64,000 bases of DNA from Gnetum montanum (GCA_015680685.1 MNCI01014439.1:609-64608); one strand, 5' to 3'; shown: positions 23,872-34,984, numbered from the stretch's first letter. The notes: a model not told the origin generated them from the sequence alone. Made by a program: numbers and translations.

Positions 23872-24660
23872 TGTAACGAAGGAAAACGTCGGCAGCTGGA
23901 AATACCAACCGAAATTCCGTCTACACAGCTTTAACCACGGATCCGCACGAGGGCTAAGCTGGAAAAACGAATCCGCGGTGCCCTGAACAGTCTTGTCAAT
24001 CAGACAGGGACTTACGGGTCAGTAAAACGATGATGATTGCGGATTTTTTCGTGATGCGATTTGGTGCGAGAGATCGTAAAACGGGAGGAAAACGACGTAA
24101 GTGGACCGCTACGAAGATAACGCTAAAACGCCGAAAAGATGCTGATCGAAAGAGAAACGTGTAATTCACAAACAGCAAAGATCTATAGAATGTATGTATG
24201 TTGTGTTACAATGGGAGAAAACCCCCAACAACTGGATACAAAAATGAGCACAAAACAACAAGAAAACTGTCTGGACAGAAGTCCGATCTACCTCGTAGGC
24301 CAAAGCTTAGGTGCCGGAATGGTCAAGCTCTGAAGTCTGTCGATCTTTTGAACGACAGAACCTGCTAACTGGGCGAGACAACTCTGCAATTCCCGTTCTG
24401 CTTCTTTGCTTCGGGTAGATCTGCTGCTAGGGCTCAGGCGTGCTATGTTCTGTTGCTAAAGGATGGTGTTTGCGGAAATTACCAAAAGGTTGCTCTTGTT
24501 TCTCTGTTCAAGGCGATGAGTGTTCCCTTGCTCAGAAAATGCTCTTGTCCTCTTGATCTGCTGCCAACAAAAAGCGATAAGTGCTCTGATGCTCTGGTTT
24601 GTTAACTTGTCCTCCTGCTTACTCCCCGAATCTCCTCCCTTGTATATGTGCCAGTCGGGG

Positions 24661-24668
24661 TATTTATA
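24661..24668 (-). promoter_or_regulatory. TATA box in 3' LTR of A
   Basis: TATAAATA (minus) in the context CCTATAAATACCCC, matching 40658-40665 in the 5' LTR. Confidence 0.6.
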
Positions 24669-25074
24669 GGCCGCGACGCTTCCTGGGAAAGGCGCAACCC
24701 CGATGATGTAGGTCCCGGATATTGTGGGCTCTGCTGGCATGATCTTTTAAGTCAGACTGTGACTATGCACAACACGCTTGTTTGCGTGTTGTGCGTGTAA
24801 GAAATAGGCACATGCTGAGCGTGCCTTAATTATTTTCAGGTTGTATCACTCATTCGCGTTGCGTTGCGTGTATGAGCGTACTGATGTAAAAAAAATGAGC
24901 TCAAGATCGTTTTACGCTCACCACGCAGCTGTGCATGCCAGAGCGTAAATGTAGCGTACGCTCACTACGCAGCTGTGCGCAGTGCAGCGTAAACAAAGTA
25001 TAACTTACGTTCATCACACAACTGCGCGTGATAAAGCGTAAATAATGCATAACTTACGCTTACCACGCAGCGGC

Positions 25075-25440
25075 NNNNNNNNNNNNNNNNNNNNNNNNNN
25101 NNNNNNNNNNNNNNNNNNNNNNNNNNNNNNNNNNNNNNNNNNNNNNNNNNNNNNNNNNNNNNNNNNNNNNNNNNNNNNNNNNNNNNNNNNNNNNNNNNNN
25201 NNNNNNNNNNNNNNNNNNNNNNNNNNNNNNNNNNNNNNNNNNNNNNNNNNNNNNNNNNNNNNNNNNNNNNNNNNNNNNNNNNNNNNNNNNNNNNNNNNNN
25301 NNNNNNNNNNNNNNNNNNNNNNNNNNNNNNNNNNNNNNNNNNNNNNNNNNNNNNNNNNNNNNNNNNNNNNNNNNNNNNNNNNNNNNNNNNNNNNNNNNNN
25401 NNNNNNNNNNNNNNNNNNNNNNNNNNNNNNNNNNNNNNNN
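25075..25440. other. assembly gap, 366 Ns
   Basis: The gap lies inside the 3' LTR. The equivalent part of the 5' LTR (from about 41075) is a hairpin-rich tandem repeat, which likely caused the break. Confidence 0.95.
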
Positions 25441-25448
25441 GTGTTTCA

Positions 25449-25461
25449 ATGGCCCCTCTTT
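25449..25461 (-). other. polypurine tract of element A
   Basis: AAAGAGGGGCCAT on the minus strand, directly before the LTR start TGAAACAC. Confidence 0.85.
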
Positions 25462-26480
25462 GTTGACGGTTAGAGGGCTTACCCGAAAAACGTCGACAAA
25501 GAATGCGAAACACCGGATTGGTAGAAGCAAGAACAACGTTCATCCATGACTACTCAGGTGTTGCATCGTCCACATGAAAAAGGAAGGCTGGCGAGTATGA
25601 GAGGTAGATGGGTGTAACTGGAAACAGGTTCGGGGAAGATGAAAACTGCGTGTTTATTTATGTCAACAGGAATGCTTTCAGACGAGCGTAGCGCGTCAAT
25701 CTAAGATATCTCTGTTACAATTGTAGCAGGAATGCGTACAGAAGGAGCATTGCGCATCACTTCTGCTAGCGTGAGTGCGGAAAACGAAGATTTGCGTATG
25801 TGAATGGTGCGTATGGGAACTGGGTGGTGGGGAAGAAGGAAACAAGGATTAAGGGTAGACGCGTGTCGGGAAGAAATGCGCAAAGCTGAGTGGGTGGGCA
25901 AACCTGAGCAGCCATTTCAGCACGCTGTTATTCTTCGCCGCTCAGATGGACGCACCTTTGAATGACATCCTCCAAGTTAAGCCGCCTGCAACCACAAAAG
26001 AAAACAGAGGACGCCATTGCTCATGGACAAGAGACGGGGTTCTTGGAGCCCATGCTGTCTGATTTTAGCTGGAGTCAATGTAGTGCAAAGGAAACGCCGG
26101 AGCACTTGGGCAGGGCCACCGATCCTGATGATTCGGCCCTGCATATCTTCGTCAAAAGGCATCAGACGCAGTGCAGCTCACTGGTCGCGCTAGGAACCGG
26201 CCAGATGAATTTGCGAGGCCGGCGTCCGATAGCGATGATTGGCAGAGACTCGCGGGGCTATGACTAACGAGGAGTTCGTTGGGGCTCCCACTAACGAGGC
26301 TAAACTCCAGGAGCTGCTACCACCGTGGCAGGCGCGGTGGCGGCATCTCCGAGGGATTAGTAAGATGCCTCTGTGCCTGTCCGAGGAATCAGTAAGATGC
26401 CGGAGCGGTGGTGACGCCGGAACTGTCTCAGCATCCCACCCTGTTGGCCGTGCAATGGTATCGGAGATGATCGCGCTCGC
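25462..26480. other. 3' spacer of element A between array 3 and PPT
   Basis: About 1 kb of unknown function. B and C carry the remnants of a second antisense ORF (AS2) in this position. In A I find no convincing in-frame match; the plus-strand ORF at 25962-26267 (101 codons) does not resemble AS2. Near 26360 and 26390 the phrase CAGTAAGATGCC occurs twice, a small local duplication. Confidence 0.4.
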
Positions 26481-26489
26481 TTGATGTGC

Positions 26490-27060
26490 ATAAGTCCCAG
26501 TTTTAAGTCCTGGTAGACTGCTGATACTGGTTTTAAGTCTCAGCAGACCATGGTCCCAGTTTAAAGTCCGGGCAGACCGAGAAGTGCTAGTTTTACGTCG
26601 TAGCGGACAGTGGTCAGGCTGGTTTATGGTCCCAGCAGACCGTGCTGTGGATGTCAGTTTTACGTCGTGACCTAGGGACAGATTTGTGTTGGTTTCACGT
26701 CTTAGCAGATGGCTACGTACCTGTGCCAGTTTAGCGTCGTGGCGGACACGTGCAAAAGGTGCCAGTTTTTTGTCTTGGCGGACCTGTACAACATTGCCAG
26801 TTTTACGTCGTAGCGGACAGTAACCACTTGCCAGTTTAGCGTCATGGCGGACGCGTGCAAAGCATGCCAGTTTAACGTTGTAGGGGACGTTTGATGCCAG
26901 TTTAACATCGTAGCGGACGAGCAGTGCCATTTTTACGTCGTATCGGATGTGCAGTGCCAGTTTTACGTCGTAGCGGACGTTGGATGCCAGTTTAACGTCG
27001 TAGCGGACGATGGGTGCCAGTTTTACGTCGTAGCGGACAATAACCATCATACCTGTTGTC
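26490..27060 (+). repeat. array 3 of element A, about 17 units of ~30 bp
   Basis: The plus-strand unit is GCCAGTTTTACGTCGTAGCG followed by GAC and about seven variable bases. Units toward 27060 are regular at 30 bp; those toward 26490 are more diverged and closer to the GGTC/GACC type. On the minus strand the 30-bp period keeps a frame open from 27065 to 26190, giving a repeat like VRYDVKLASN every ten residues. I do not call this a gene. Confidence 0.9.
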
Positions 27061-27076
27061 GACACAGTCGTTGCTG

Positions 27077-30000
27077 CTAGATGAAGTACCGCTTTAGATA
27101 CACATGATTCACAGGATTTGCTAACTCATTGCCATTGACGTCTACCAATTTGAACGCTCCGTTGCTGTATGCGTCGGTTCCAAGAAAGGGCCTTCCCAGT
27201 TCGCAGAGAACTTGCCTACTGGTTCACGCACAGCCTTGAGAACTAGGTCTCCTTTCTTGATCGGACGCTGCTGAAGGTTATGATGATGCTTTTGCCTTTG
27301 TCTATCCTGATACTTCTCAATTACCTCAAGAGCCTGTATCCGCTTCTCTTCCAATGACTCCAAGTCCATTATCCGAGCCTCGGTGTGTTGAGCCTCATTT
27401 ATAATGGTGGAGAGGACCATTCTCAGAGAAGGAATTTGCAACTCGAGAGGTAGCACCGCCTCAGATCCGTAAACCAGGCTATAGGGCGTACTACCTGTAG
27501 CTGTTCTACACGTAGTACGATATGCCCATAACATGTAAAGGATCTGTTCATGCCACCGCCTTTTGTTGCCGTCGAGCATTTTCTTGAGTAAATTGATGAT
27601 TATCTTGTTTGATGCTTCAGCTTGACCATTTTCCTGCGGGTAGTAAGGGGAGGAAAAGGACTGCCTGATGCCTAAGTTGTCACCGAAGGATTTGGTATCC
27701 ACGCTACTAAACTCTGGCCCATTGTCGGTCACAATAGTCATTGGGAGACCAAATCGGGTTACAATGTTATCCAAGATAAAATGGCAAACCTGTTGGGATG
27801 TAATTTTCCGCAGGGGGACAGCTTCTACCCACTTCGTGAAGTACTCGGTGGCGGTAATGATGAAGCTATGTCCTGCGGAAGATTTTGGTGTGATGGGTCC
27901 TATAATGTCAAGTCCCCATCGTTGGAATGGCCATGTGATCTGTGTGGTGTGCAACTCTGTGGGTGACACGTGGATGAGGTTTGCGTGACGTTGACACGTG
28001 TCACAGGTCTTAACCTTTGTCAAACAATCTCTTTCCATGCGTGGCCAGTAGTACCCTAAGCGACGGATTTTTAGGGCCATAGCCCGTGGTGCTACGTGGC
28101 CTCCGCACAGTCCCTCGTGAACCTCGCTAACGATGTGTTGTGCTTGGTCTGCGTTAACGCAGGTGAGCAATACGCCATCAAAGGAGCGTCTGCAGAGAGT
28201 GCTGTCTCCGATGATGACGTAGTGCCTAGCGCGTTTACGGGTTGCGTCTTTTTGCGCGCGCGTTAAAGCAGCTGATAATTCACCCTGCAAAAGATAAGAT
28301 TTGATATGATCGTACCATTCAGGTGTGCTTTCCTCGGTGAGAGAGGAGATTTGCGCCGTCTGAATGATAGGGTCTGCGCAGTCTGTAATCAATGTAGGGC
28401 AGGTGTTAAGCAAGTGCGACGGCACGTGTAAAGCTAGAGTGGCCAGTGCGTCGGCCAGCGTGTTGTCAGTCCGTGGGACGTGCTGGGCGTCGAAGGTCAT
28501 AAATCGCCTCAGGAGACTTTTAGCCTGATCACAATAGGGCTGCAAGTGTACCGCTTTGCAGGCGTAGACTCCAGTGATTTGATTTATGACAAGCATCGAA
28601 TCGCCCCTAATTGCCAGGTGTTGAACATCGAGTTCGCCTGCAGTTAGTAATCCCCTGAGGAGCCCCTCGTACTCTGCCACATTGTTCGTACAAGGGAAGG
28701 TCAATCGATAAGCGTGTAGACGCACATCCTCAGGCGATAGCGTAAGAACAGTGGCCGCACTGCCGCCTCTGGCGGTTGAAGCTCCATCGAAATACAATGT
28801 TGCTTCGAGGCCTGCCGAAACAGGGCTTAAACTATGTACATGTTCATCAGGAAATTCTGGCTCTACGGTTGCGTGGTTGTCAATTGGTGAAGTTGTTAAC
28901 TGGTCGGCTATCGCTTGGCCCTTCGTAGATGACTGGCCAATGTAGTGGAGGTCGAACTCCGCGGTGATAGCTTTCCAGCGAGCGATTTTGCTACTTTCGT
29001 ATAGACTATGCGTAATGGCCCTAAGGATGTTATTTTTACAAATGACGTTAACCTGACTGCGAAAAAGGTAATGCCTGCATTTCTTGAGCGTAAAAAATAG
29101 TGCTAAGAAATTACGCTCAACGTCATTATACCTCGTCTCGTACACGCATAGAGCGTGACTCAGATAGTAGATGGGCATTTCCGACCCATCCTCTCTTTTC
29201 TGACAAAGCAACGTTGCTATTGCTATGTCCAAAGTGGCGAGGTAAATGAAGAAAGGCAGGTCCCTTTGTGGCGGGGAAACCGTTGGCAGATGTTGCAGTT
29301 CCTGCTTTAGACTGTCAAACGCACGCTGGAAATCGTCGGTCCATTCAAAATTAACCCCCTTTTTCAGTAAGTGTTGCATGGGATGTAATTTGTCGGTTAA
29401 CCTTGAAATGAACCTGCATATGAACTGTAAGCGGCCCTGTAACCCGCATAGTTGCTTGAGGTCTATGGGAGGTTTTAACGCGACAATGGCTTGGACCTTA
29501 TCAGGGTCAACTCGTATGTCGGTTTCCGATACCACAAACCCCAGCATGCGTCCGGTTTTGACTCCAAATACGCACTTCTTTGGGTTAAGCCAGAGTTCGT
29601 GCGTGGAGCATCTCTTAAGGACTAACTCCAGGTCCTCTGAATGATCTTCCGACTTCAAAGACTTCACAGCTATGTCATCTACATAATCATTCAGCCTTCC
29701 TAGGAGGTAATCGCTAAGGATGTATGTCATGGCTCGCTGATACGTTGCTCTAGCGTTCTTCAGACCGAAAGGCATCATGGTATAGCAAAATGTTCCCCAG
29801 GGTGTCATGAATGTGGTCGTCAACTGGTGTTCTAGGTTAATGAGAATCTGATTATAGCCTGAAAAGCCATCCATGAAGGACAGAAGCGCATGCCCAGCTG
29901 TCGTATCCACTAGCTGGTCGATATTTAGCAGTGGGAAATTATCCTTGATTGTGGCCTTGTTCAAATCCCGGAAGTCTATGCATATGCGTATACCCCCGGT

Positions 30001-30570
30001 CTTCTTCGACACGACCACAATGTTAGATACCCAGTTCGAATAATCGACCGCGCGGATGAAACCAGCTCGATATAGTTTGGTGATTTCATCACGCACTGCT
30101 AGCGTGATCTCTGGTTTGATCTTGCGTGCCTTTTGCCTAACTGGTTTGATCTGTGGGTCGAGGATAATGTTATGCTGGATTAGTCTAGGATCTAACCCAG
30201 GCATATCCTCATATGACCATGCAAAGACAGTGATATTGTCTTGCAGGACCTGTTTTATTGCATTGTGCGCCTTCTCGTCTAGCAAAGAACTGACCTTAAG
30301 TGTTTTGGTCTCACCCCTGTGTGTAACGATAGGGTCCTCACAAAGGGGATCCTCAGTTATGTCTCCAGCCTCCAGGTCTAGCGTGCGCGTCGACTGTTCT
30401 GGCCATTCTGGGGACGTCTCTGATGTAGCTATGGTTACGCCTGCTAAAGGGGGGCTAACATCTACTAATGTGGAGTCAAATTGCCTAACTAAGTGCCCGT
30501 ATGGGCCTGTCCAAATTAGAGGTGCTGAAACTGTGGCGTCCATCCTCCGTCCTTCCTGCAAAACCGGCAA
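27077..30570 (-). CDS. pol: pol of element A: RT, RNase H, second RNase H, integrase (one frameshift near the end)
   Basis: The open frame 30570-27142 (1142 codons) encodes the retrotransposon polymerase that copies element RNA and inserts the DNA. Domains by approximate residue: pre-RT spacer 1-150; RT 150-330 with HALLSFMDGFSGYNQI, FCYTMMPFGLKNARATYQ and the catalytic YVDDIAVKS; RNase H to about 550 (FFIYLATLDIAIATLL); the additional RNase H about 600-740 with YFDGAST, NNVAEYEGLLRGL, IRGDSMLVI and DNTLADALATLAL. Integrase has a zinc-binding HEGLCGGH...CDTCQRH, then DDE-type residues in WGLDIIGPI, VTDNGPEFSS and PQENGQAEASNK. Close to the C-terminus (about 27180-27195) a one-base shift moves the reading into a stop at 27142; the expected tail continues in another frame to TAG 27077-27079. 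A likely splice acceptor (TTTTGCAG) lies at 30556-30563, just ahead of the second candidate start MDATVSAP (30543). Confidence 0.93.
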
Positions 30571-30984
30571 GTGCGTAAATGGTTAGGAGACAAGTGACGG
30601 GATGTCGCCAGACGTGGAATGCTAACTGAAATTTTGAATATTGTGGACAATGCTTGTAATCAATGTAACCCGATTACGAGGCGATAAGATATGGTAGTTT
30701 AACGTCATTTCGGACAGTGGAGCGTGCGATATCGACCGAATTAATACTGAATTTTCGGATTCCGTTTCGGGAAAGTTCCGCTTTAATCTGATATCAAGTC
30801 GGCGATCTTCGCGTATAAGTAGGTGGTCTTTTGATGAAAACTGGTTGTTGGCTATCTGGATTTGAATTTACAAGGAAGAACAGAGAAAGAAGCAGAGCAG
30901 AGAGAAGAAGGAGCGGAGAGACGAGGGCGTGTAACCTATCTAGTATCTATAAGCAAGCTGTAAAGAAACCCTGCAACTATCGTG
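30571..30984. other. bidirectional spacer between pol start and antisense gene start
   Basis: It holds the upstream region of pol (minus) and the promoter and 5' UTR of the antisense gene (plus). One lone array-2 unit, AGTTTAACGTCATTTCGGAC, sits at 30696-30715, whereas B and C have long arrays in this position. Confidence 0.6.
30814..30821 (+). promoter_or_regulatory. TATA box of the antisense gene in A
   Basis: TATAAGTA in the context GCGTATAAGTAGG, about 170 bases before the ATG at 30985. TATA-like motifs occupy the same relative place in C (57649-57657) and B (12381-12388). Confidence 0.55.
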
Positions 30985-33900
30985 ATGGCTCCGAAGGCAA
31001 AGAAGCAGAATGCCAAATTCGTGAAAATCGACGAAGTGCAGGCAAGCCTGAACCGTGTTTCGCAGGCGTTGATCGATGTCTGCAACCCGACGCCTCTCAA
31101 CCGGTAGGCCATTCTTTACGCTTGGTCTATATGTCTCTTTGTTTTGTTTGTTTAAATGTCTCTAGCGTGAATGCGTATGTCAAATTATGTACCTCGGCTT
31201 AGTGCGAGGGTTTTGGTGAGGTTGCTTTCATTGCCGTTGTCAGGGACAAACCTTGCGTTATTGCAAGGGTTTGGGCAATTTCGGCCTGGTTGCGTTTTAC
31301 GATTTCTCTGTTAATGTAGATGTTTATGTTTTAACGAGTCTTGATCTTTTCTATAGCATCACACTGAAGCCCATCCTTCTTGTGCTGGATGTTATTGGGG
31401 TTTTATGCTGGTTAAACCCCATCGTCCCAAATGTCCCTCCTCCGCACACAAGGGTGCAGGGGAAGGCCATCTGGTACCGACGGGGAGCGTTAGAATTCTT
31501 GCAGTTTTTACTGCATAGGTTCAGCATCATCGTTTGGTCCTATGTGACCGGAGATGTTGCTGGTGCCGTTCTGGAGCACCTGTTGCCAGGGTCTTTGCAG
31601 GGGATTCTCGCCTACCTGATAGACGGGGTGATTGAAATGGGCAATCCCGAGGACCGAACACTCAGCTCTCGGGGTCTGAGGAACTTGCATTGGATCTGGG
31701 ATATGACCCGCTTCAACTGCTACCACGCATACAATACGTTGTTCGTGGCCCGCCATGTGTCAACGTACTTCCAGAACCCTCAAGGCATGGTGTACTACGC
31801 AGGCGGGTAAGCAGATCTGGATGGCTGTATTTATCTTTATATGTTACAATGTCTGTTTTCAATGTAAAAAGGATGTAAAAAGAAAGGTTTAGTTGTAGAG
31901 CGTGAAGTGAACTTACGTTGTATTGTACAGGTTTTTTATCCGCGACAACAAACTAATCGGCGACGGCGATACGCTACCCTGTGTCGAATCGGCAATAACG
32001 CTGTTTACCGCGACGAATAACGTTCATGCCGGCCTTATCGGGCAAATCGGCCACGAGATGCATGAGTACCACTCACGCTACGCAAAGGCCTTCAAGAAGT
32101 GCAAAGACCTCGGGTGGCTGCACGAGGATTGGACGCTGGATCCGCCCCTCAGCGTCGAGGACGTGGAGATAGAACTCCCGCAATTCCCGTTGTCGTTTGG
32201 CCCCGGTAAGGTTGTTGCNGAGAGATGTCCTCTTTCGTTATGGGGACATCAAAGAGGCACAGCGTTGGCTTGGCCACTCAGCGGCCCCAACTGTGGTGGT
32301 CACCAACCTCCAGTCTGCAGGGCTGTTGCACCTATTCTTGGCCGCCACCCCTGACGTCCCCGCCAGCAAGATGATCGGCCTGGTGGACTCCTTTAATGCG
32401 AAGGCCAACCGTTTCAGCACACACGTGCACAACGTGCGTGTGAACTTTGACATTAACGCACAGGTCTTCTCAGACCTGTTTGGTGTTCCCTCCAGCGGCC
32501 TTCCTGTAAACGTGAAGGCCCAGAGGGGCGTCAAGGTGGAGGCGCTTCTTCAGGAGTGGGCCAGAATCCCTAAGGATACTAAGGGATTCCCCTGTGAGCA
32601 GTTCGAGTTGGCGACTGCCAAAACGCTGTATCCCCTTTTTCGGGCCCGTACCTTCCCCAAAACCCTCTCGCAAGCGCGGTTCTTTTCAGTGGAACAGACG
32701 CGTATTATGCGAGAGGTGCTGGAGGAGGGAGCCCGATTTGACTGGGGAAGTCATCTCGCCAAGGGCTTGCGGAGCGAGATGGTAAAGCTTCGTGAGAAGC
32801 TTGAGTCTCGCTTCAACGTGCACCATGCCTTTTTCATCGCTGCCCTCTGGCGGTTTGTGGAGTATTTGATCATCCAAAAGAATGGGGTCTGGGTACAGCA
32901 GGACCGAGACCAACTGTCCAAACCCTGGATCGCCCACATCCTCAGCACTACCCGTGGACAGGATCCACCGGAAGGGATCGGAGAGTCAATGTCCGTGACT
33001 ACCAAAGGCATGACAGCACCCCAAGTGCGAGGCCTTGATAGTGTAGGCGGGATAATGCCCACCTACACCGGCGATGCCTCGTGGGCGAAACGCTTGGCAG
33101 AGGAAATCGTGGAGCCTGCAGCTCGGTGGAAGAGGCTCCGTGTGGCTAAGGCCCATGGAGGCGAGGCAGGCCACACCGTTGGGCTCACGGTGCAGCGGAC
33201 TAAGCCTCTGCCCAGTAAGTGTAAAGCCTGTATACGCAATATTTAACTTTGACTAGTGGAATTGTGTTCTAACGCATGAGGATGTAAACAGCAAAAAAGA
33301 CAGGTCGATTAACCCCTGAGACAGGGGCGATGGTGCTAAAGCGTGGGGAGGGGGCCTCAATTTTGGAAACAGAGGCCCTAGCTGTTAGCACACGTCGTGC
33401 ACAGCCTTCAACGCGTAGGGCGGCCCCAGCTGCTGGTGGGAGCAGCGTACAGAGTGGGAAGGAGGCCCCTGCTACTGGAGCGAGGGACGCACAGACCCCC
33501 GTGCGTGAAATGGCAAGCAGTAGGGAGAATGTCGATGACGTTGCCATTGTCACCGGCAGAGGTAATGAGCATATGTTTCTTACGCGGGTTTTGCAAGCGT
33601 CTGTAAACAGGTAATATCTAACCAAGTTATGTTGTAGGAGAAGGAGATGGCTCGACATCAGTTGCTGCTAATGAAGCGTGGAGGGACCTCCCCGACAAGT
33701 TTGCCTTCATGGAAGGTGTGATTAACGACATGATCGAGCGTCTCGAACGCTCTGACCCTGGTGCTGGTAAGTCAGTGAAAGTTACTACGTAGTGTTTTTC
33801 TGATAATATGTCTTCTGTCTTGATGCTTGTTTTCTGTTAGGAGCTCACCTCCGATGGGACCCCGTGGAGCCCATTGACCTGGACACAGCAGAGCCTCCAT

Positions 33901-34984
33901 CTGATGGGGCGGTCGTGCCACGCAACATTTATGAAGAAATGCGTAAATGTGCGTTACGCTCGTCATGCTCCGTGTGGGAAAGCAGAAATATCAACGAAGC
34001 TCTATGGAAAAAACTGCAGCGGTCAGAACAGAGGATCGAGTCCTTGACTAAGGAAGCCAAGGACCTGAGGGCGCGCTACGAGTTCCTACAGGCTCGAGTG
34101 ACAGGAGACGAAGACTGGCGTACTGCTATGATTGATCACTCCCGCTATTGGACAACGATCAAGAATAGCGTACAGACCAGCCGAGCATTGGTAGAGCAAA
34201 GGATGCAAATAGAGCTCCTTGCTCAGAAGAGTCGAGACTGGAGGGACTACTGCGCGGGTGTACAGGAATGGGGGCAAAAGGAGAAGGACCACAAGCACGT
34301 GTACAAAAGGGAAAGCACCACCTACAGAAAACGCTACCATGATACCGCTATTAAAGCGCGGTCCCTGGAGGTCTTTGTGGACACCATCAGAGCGTCTGAG
34401 GCCTTCAAGAAGTTTGAAGAACAGGTGACCGTCACTGCATCTCCGGAGAGAGCGATGGTCTTTCCTGGGAATCAAGCTTCGATCCCTACCTTCTACCCAG
34501 ATCCTCCCGCTTTGATTAGCATGGAGAAAGGGAAGGTAAAAGCAAGGATGGCTTTGGGCGAGGATGCGTGGCAAGACTTAACAGAGGACGAAATCATGCA
34601 GCATTTGTGGGCTGGTATAGATAAGCTTCCCTTTGCTGCTGAAGCTGGGTCATCTCGAGTAAGTTTACGCAAGGCTTAGCCATCGCGTTTCCCGACATAA
34701 TGTTGCCTGCTCTAATTTTTACGCTATTTTTGTTTCAGATACCAGAAGGTGGAGAACGTCCGCCAGCTGAGGGGATGGAGGAGGAAACTATGGAAGCAGA
34801 GGTAGAACACAATGAGGAAGAGCGTCTTCCTGTGGAGCCAGCATTAGAAGGAGAGTCTCATGAAGAGACAATCTTTCCAGGAGGGATACTTCCCGGAAAC
34901 GATGGCCCACTGGAGGACGACCTTTTGGGGTTGGACTTAGAGTTGAAGGACACGGGTGATAGTGGCAGTATGGGTCATGCGTAA
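30985..34984 (+). CDS. spliced antisense passenger gene AS1: degenerate FCP1/NIF-like HAD domain, novel middle domain, coiled-coil and acidic tail
   Basis: Inferred exons: 30985-31103, 31357-31806, 31931-32205, about 32220-33214 (start hidden by the N at 32219), 33292-33561, 33638-33766, 33841-34658, 34739-34984. Every readable junction has GT/AG ends and a matching phase, and no exon contains a stop. The product is about 1,100 residues. It begins MAPKAKKQNAKF. Exon 2 has KPILLVLDVIGVLC (Asp about 51), IWYRRGALEFLQFLLHRF and SIIVWSYVT, matching the order of FCP1/NIF-type HAD phosphatases; later NTLFVARHVSTYFQNP stands where that family has NTLLIDDSP. The second Asp of DxD and the late Asp pair are absent, so phosphatase activity is unlikely. 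Exon 4 encodes a domain I do not recognise (VRVNFDINAQVFSDLFGVP, FNVHHAFFIAALWRFVEYL). Exon 7 is Lys/Glu-rich and probably coiled coil; the last exon is acidic. It lies between protease and pol of A, opposite strand. Confidence 0.75.
32206..32219 (+). other. collapsed join hiding an intron of AS1
   Basis: GTAAGG at 32206 is a good splice donor, and 14 bases later a single N is followed directly by coding sequence in another frame. In C the equivalent place has an intron (about 59288-59360) and some 15 more codons. The N therefore hides an intron remainder and an exon start. Confidence 0.7.

Larger units (their letters stand above)
23872..25448 (-). mobile_element. 3' LTR of element A (left)
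   Basis: Begins TGTAACGAAGG on the plus strand and ends GTGTTTCA at 25448. It aligns with 39931-41806. A 366-base N gap (25075-25440) replaces part of the hairpin-rich region, so the true length is probably near 1.9 kb. TATA box at 24661-24668 (minus). Confidence 0.9.

Noticed and set aside
24965-25543. ORFs across the 25075-25440 gap
   Set aside because: Mostly Ns inside an LTR.
26190-27065. 291-codon minus ORF as a real gene
   Set aside because: It is the reading of the 30-bp tandem array plus flank; the open frame follows from the period. Kept only as a finding.
29246-29644. Plus-strand ORFs inside pol of A (also 30056-30586, 27668-27988)
   Set aside because: They mirror the conserved pol frame on the other strand and have no motifs of their own.
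34086-34574. 162-codon minus ORF inside AS1 exon 7
   Set aside because: Shadow of the AS1 frame, which is conserved in C and phase-linked to its neighbours.
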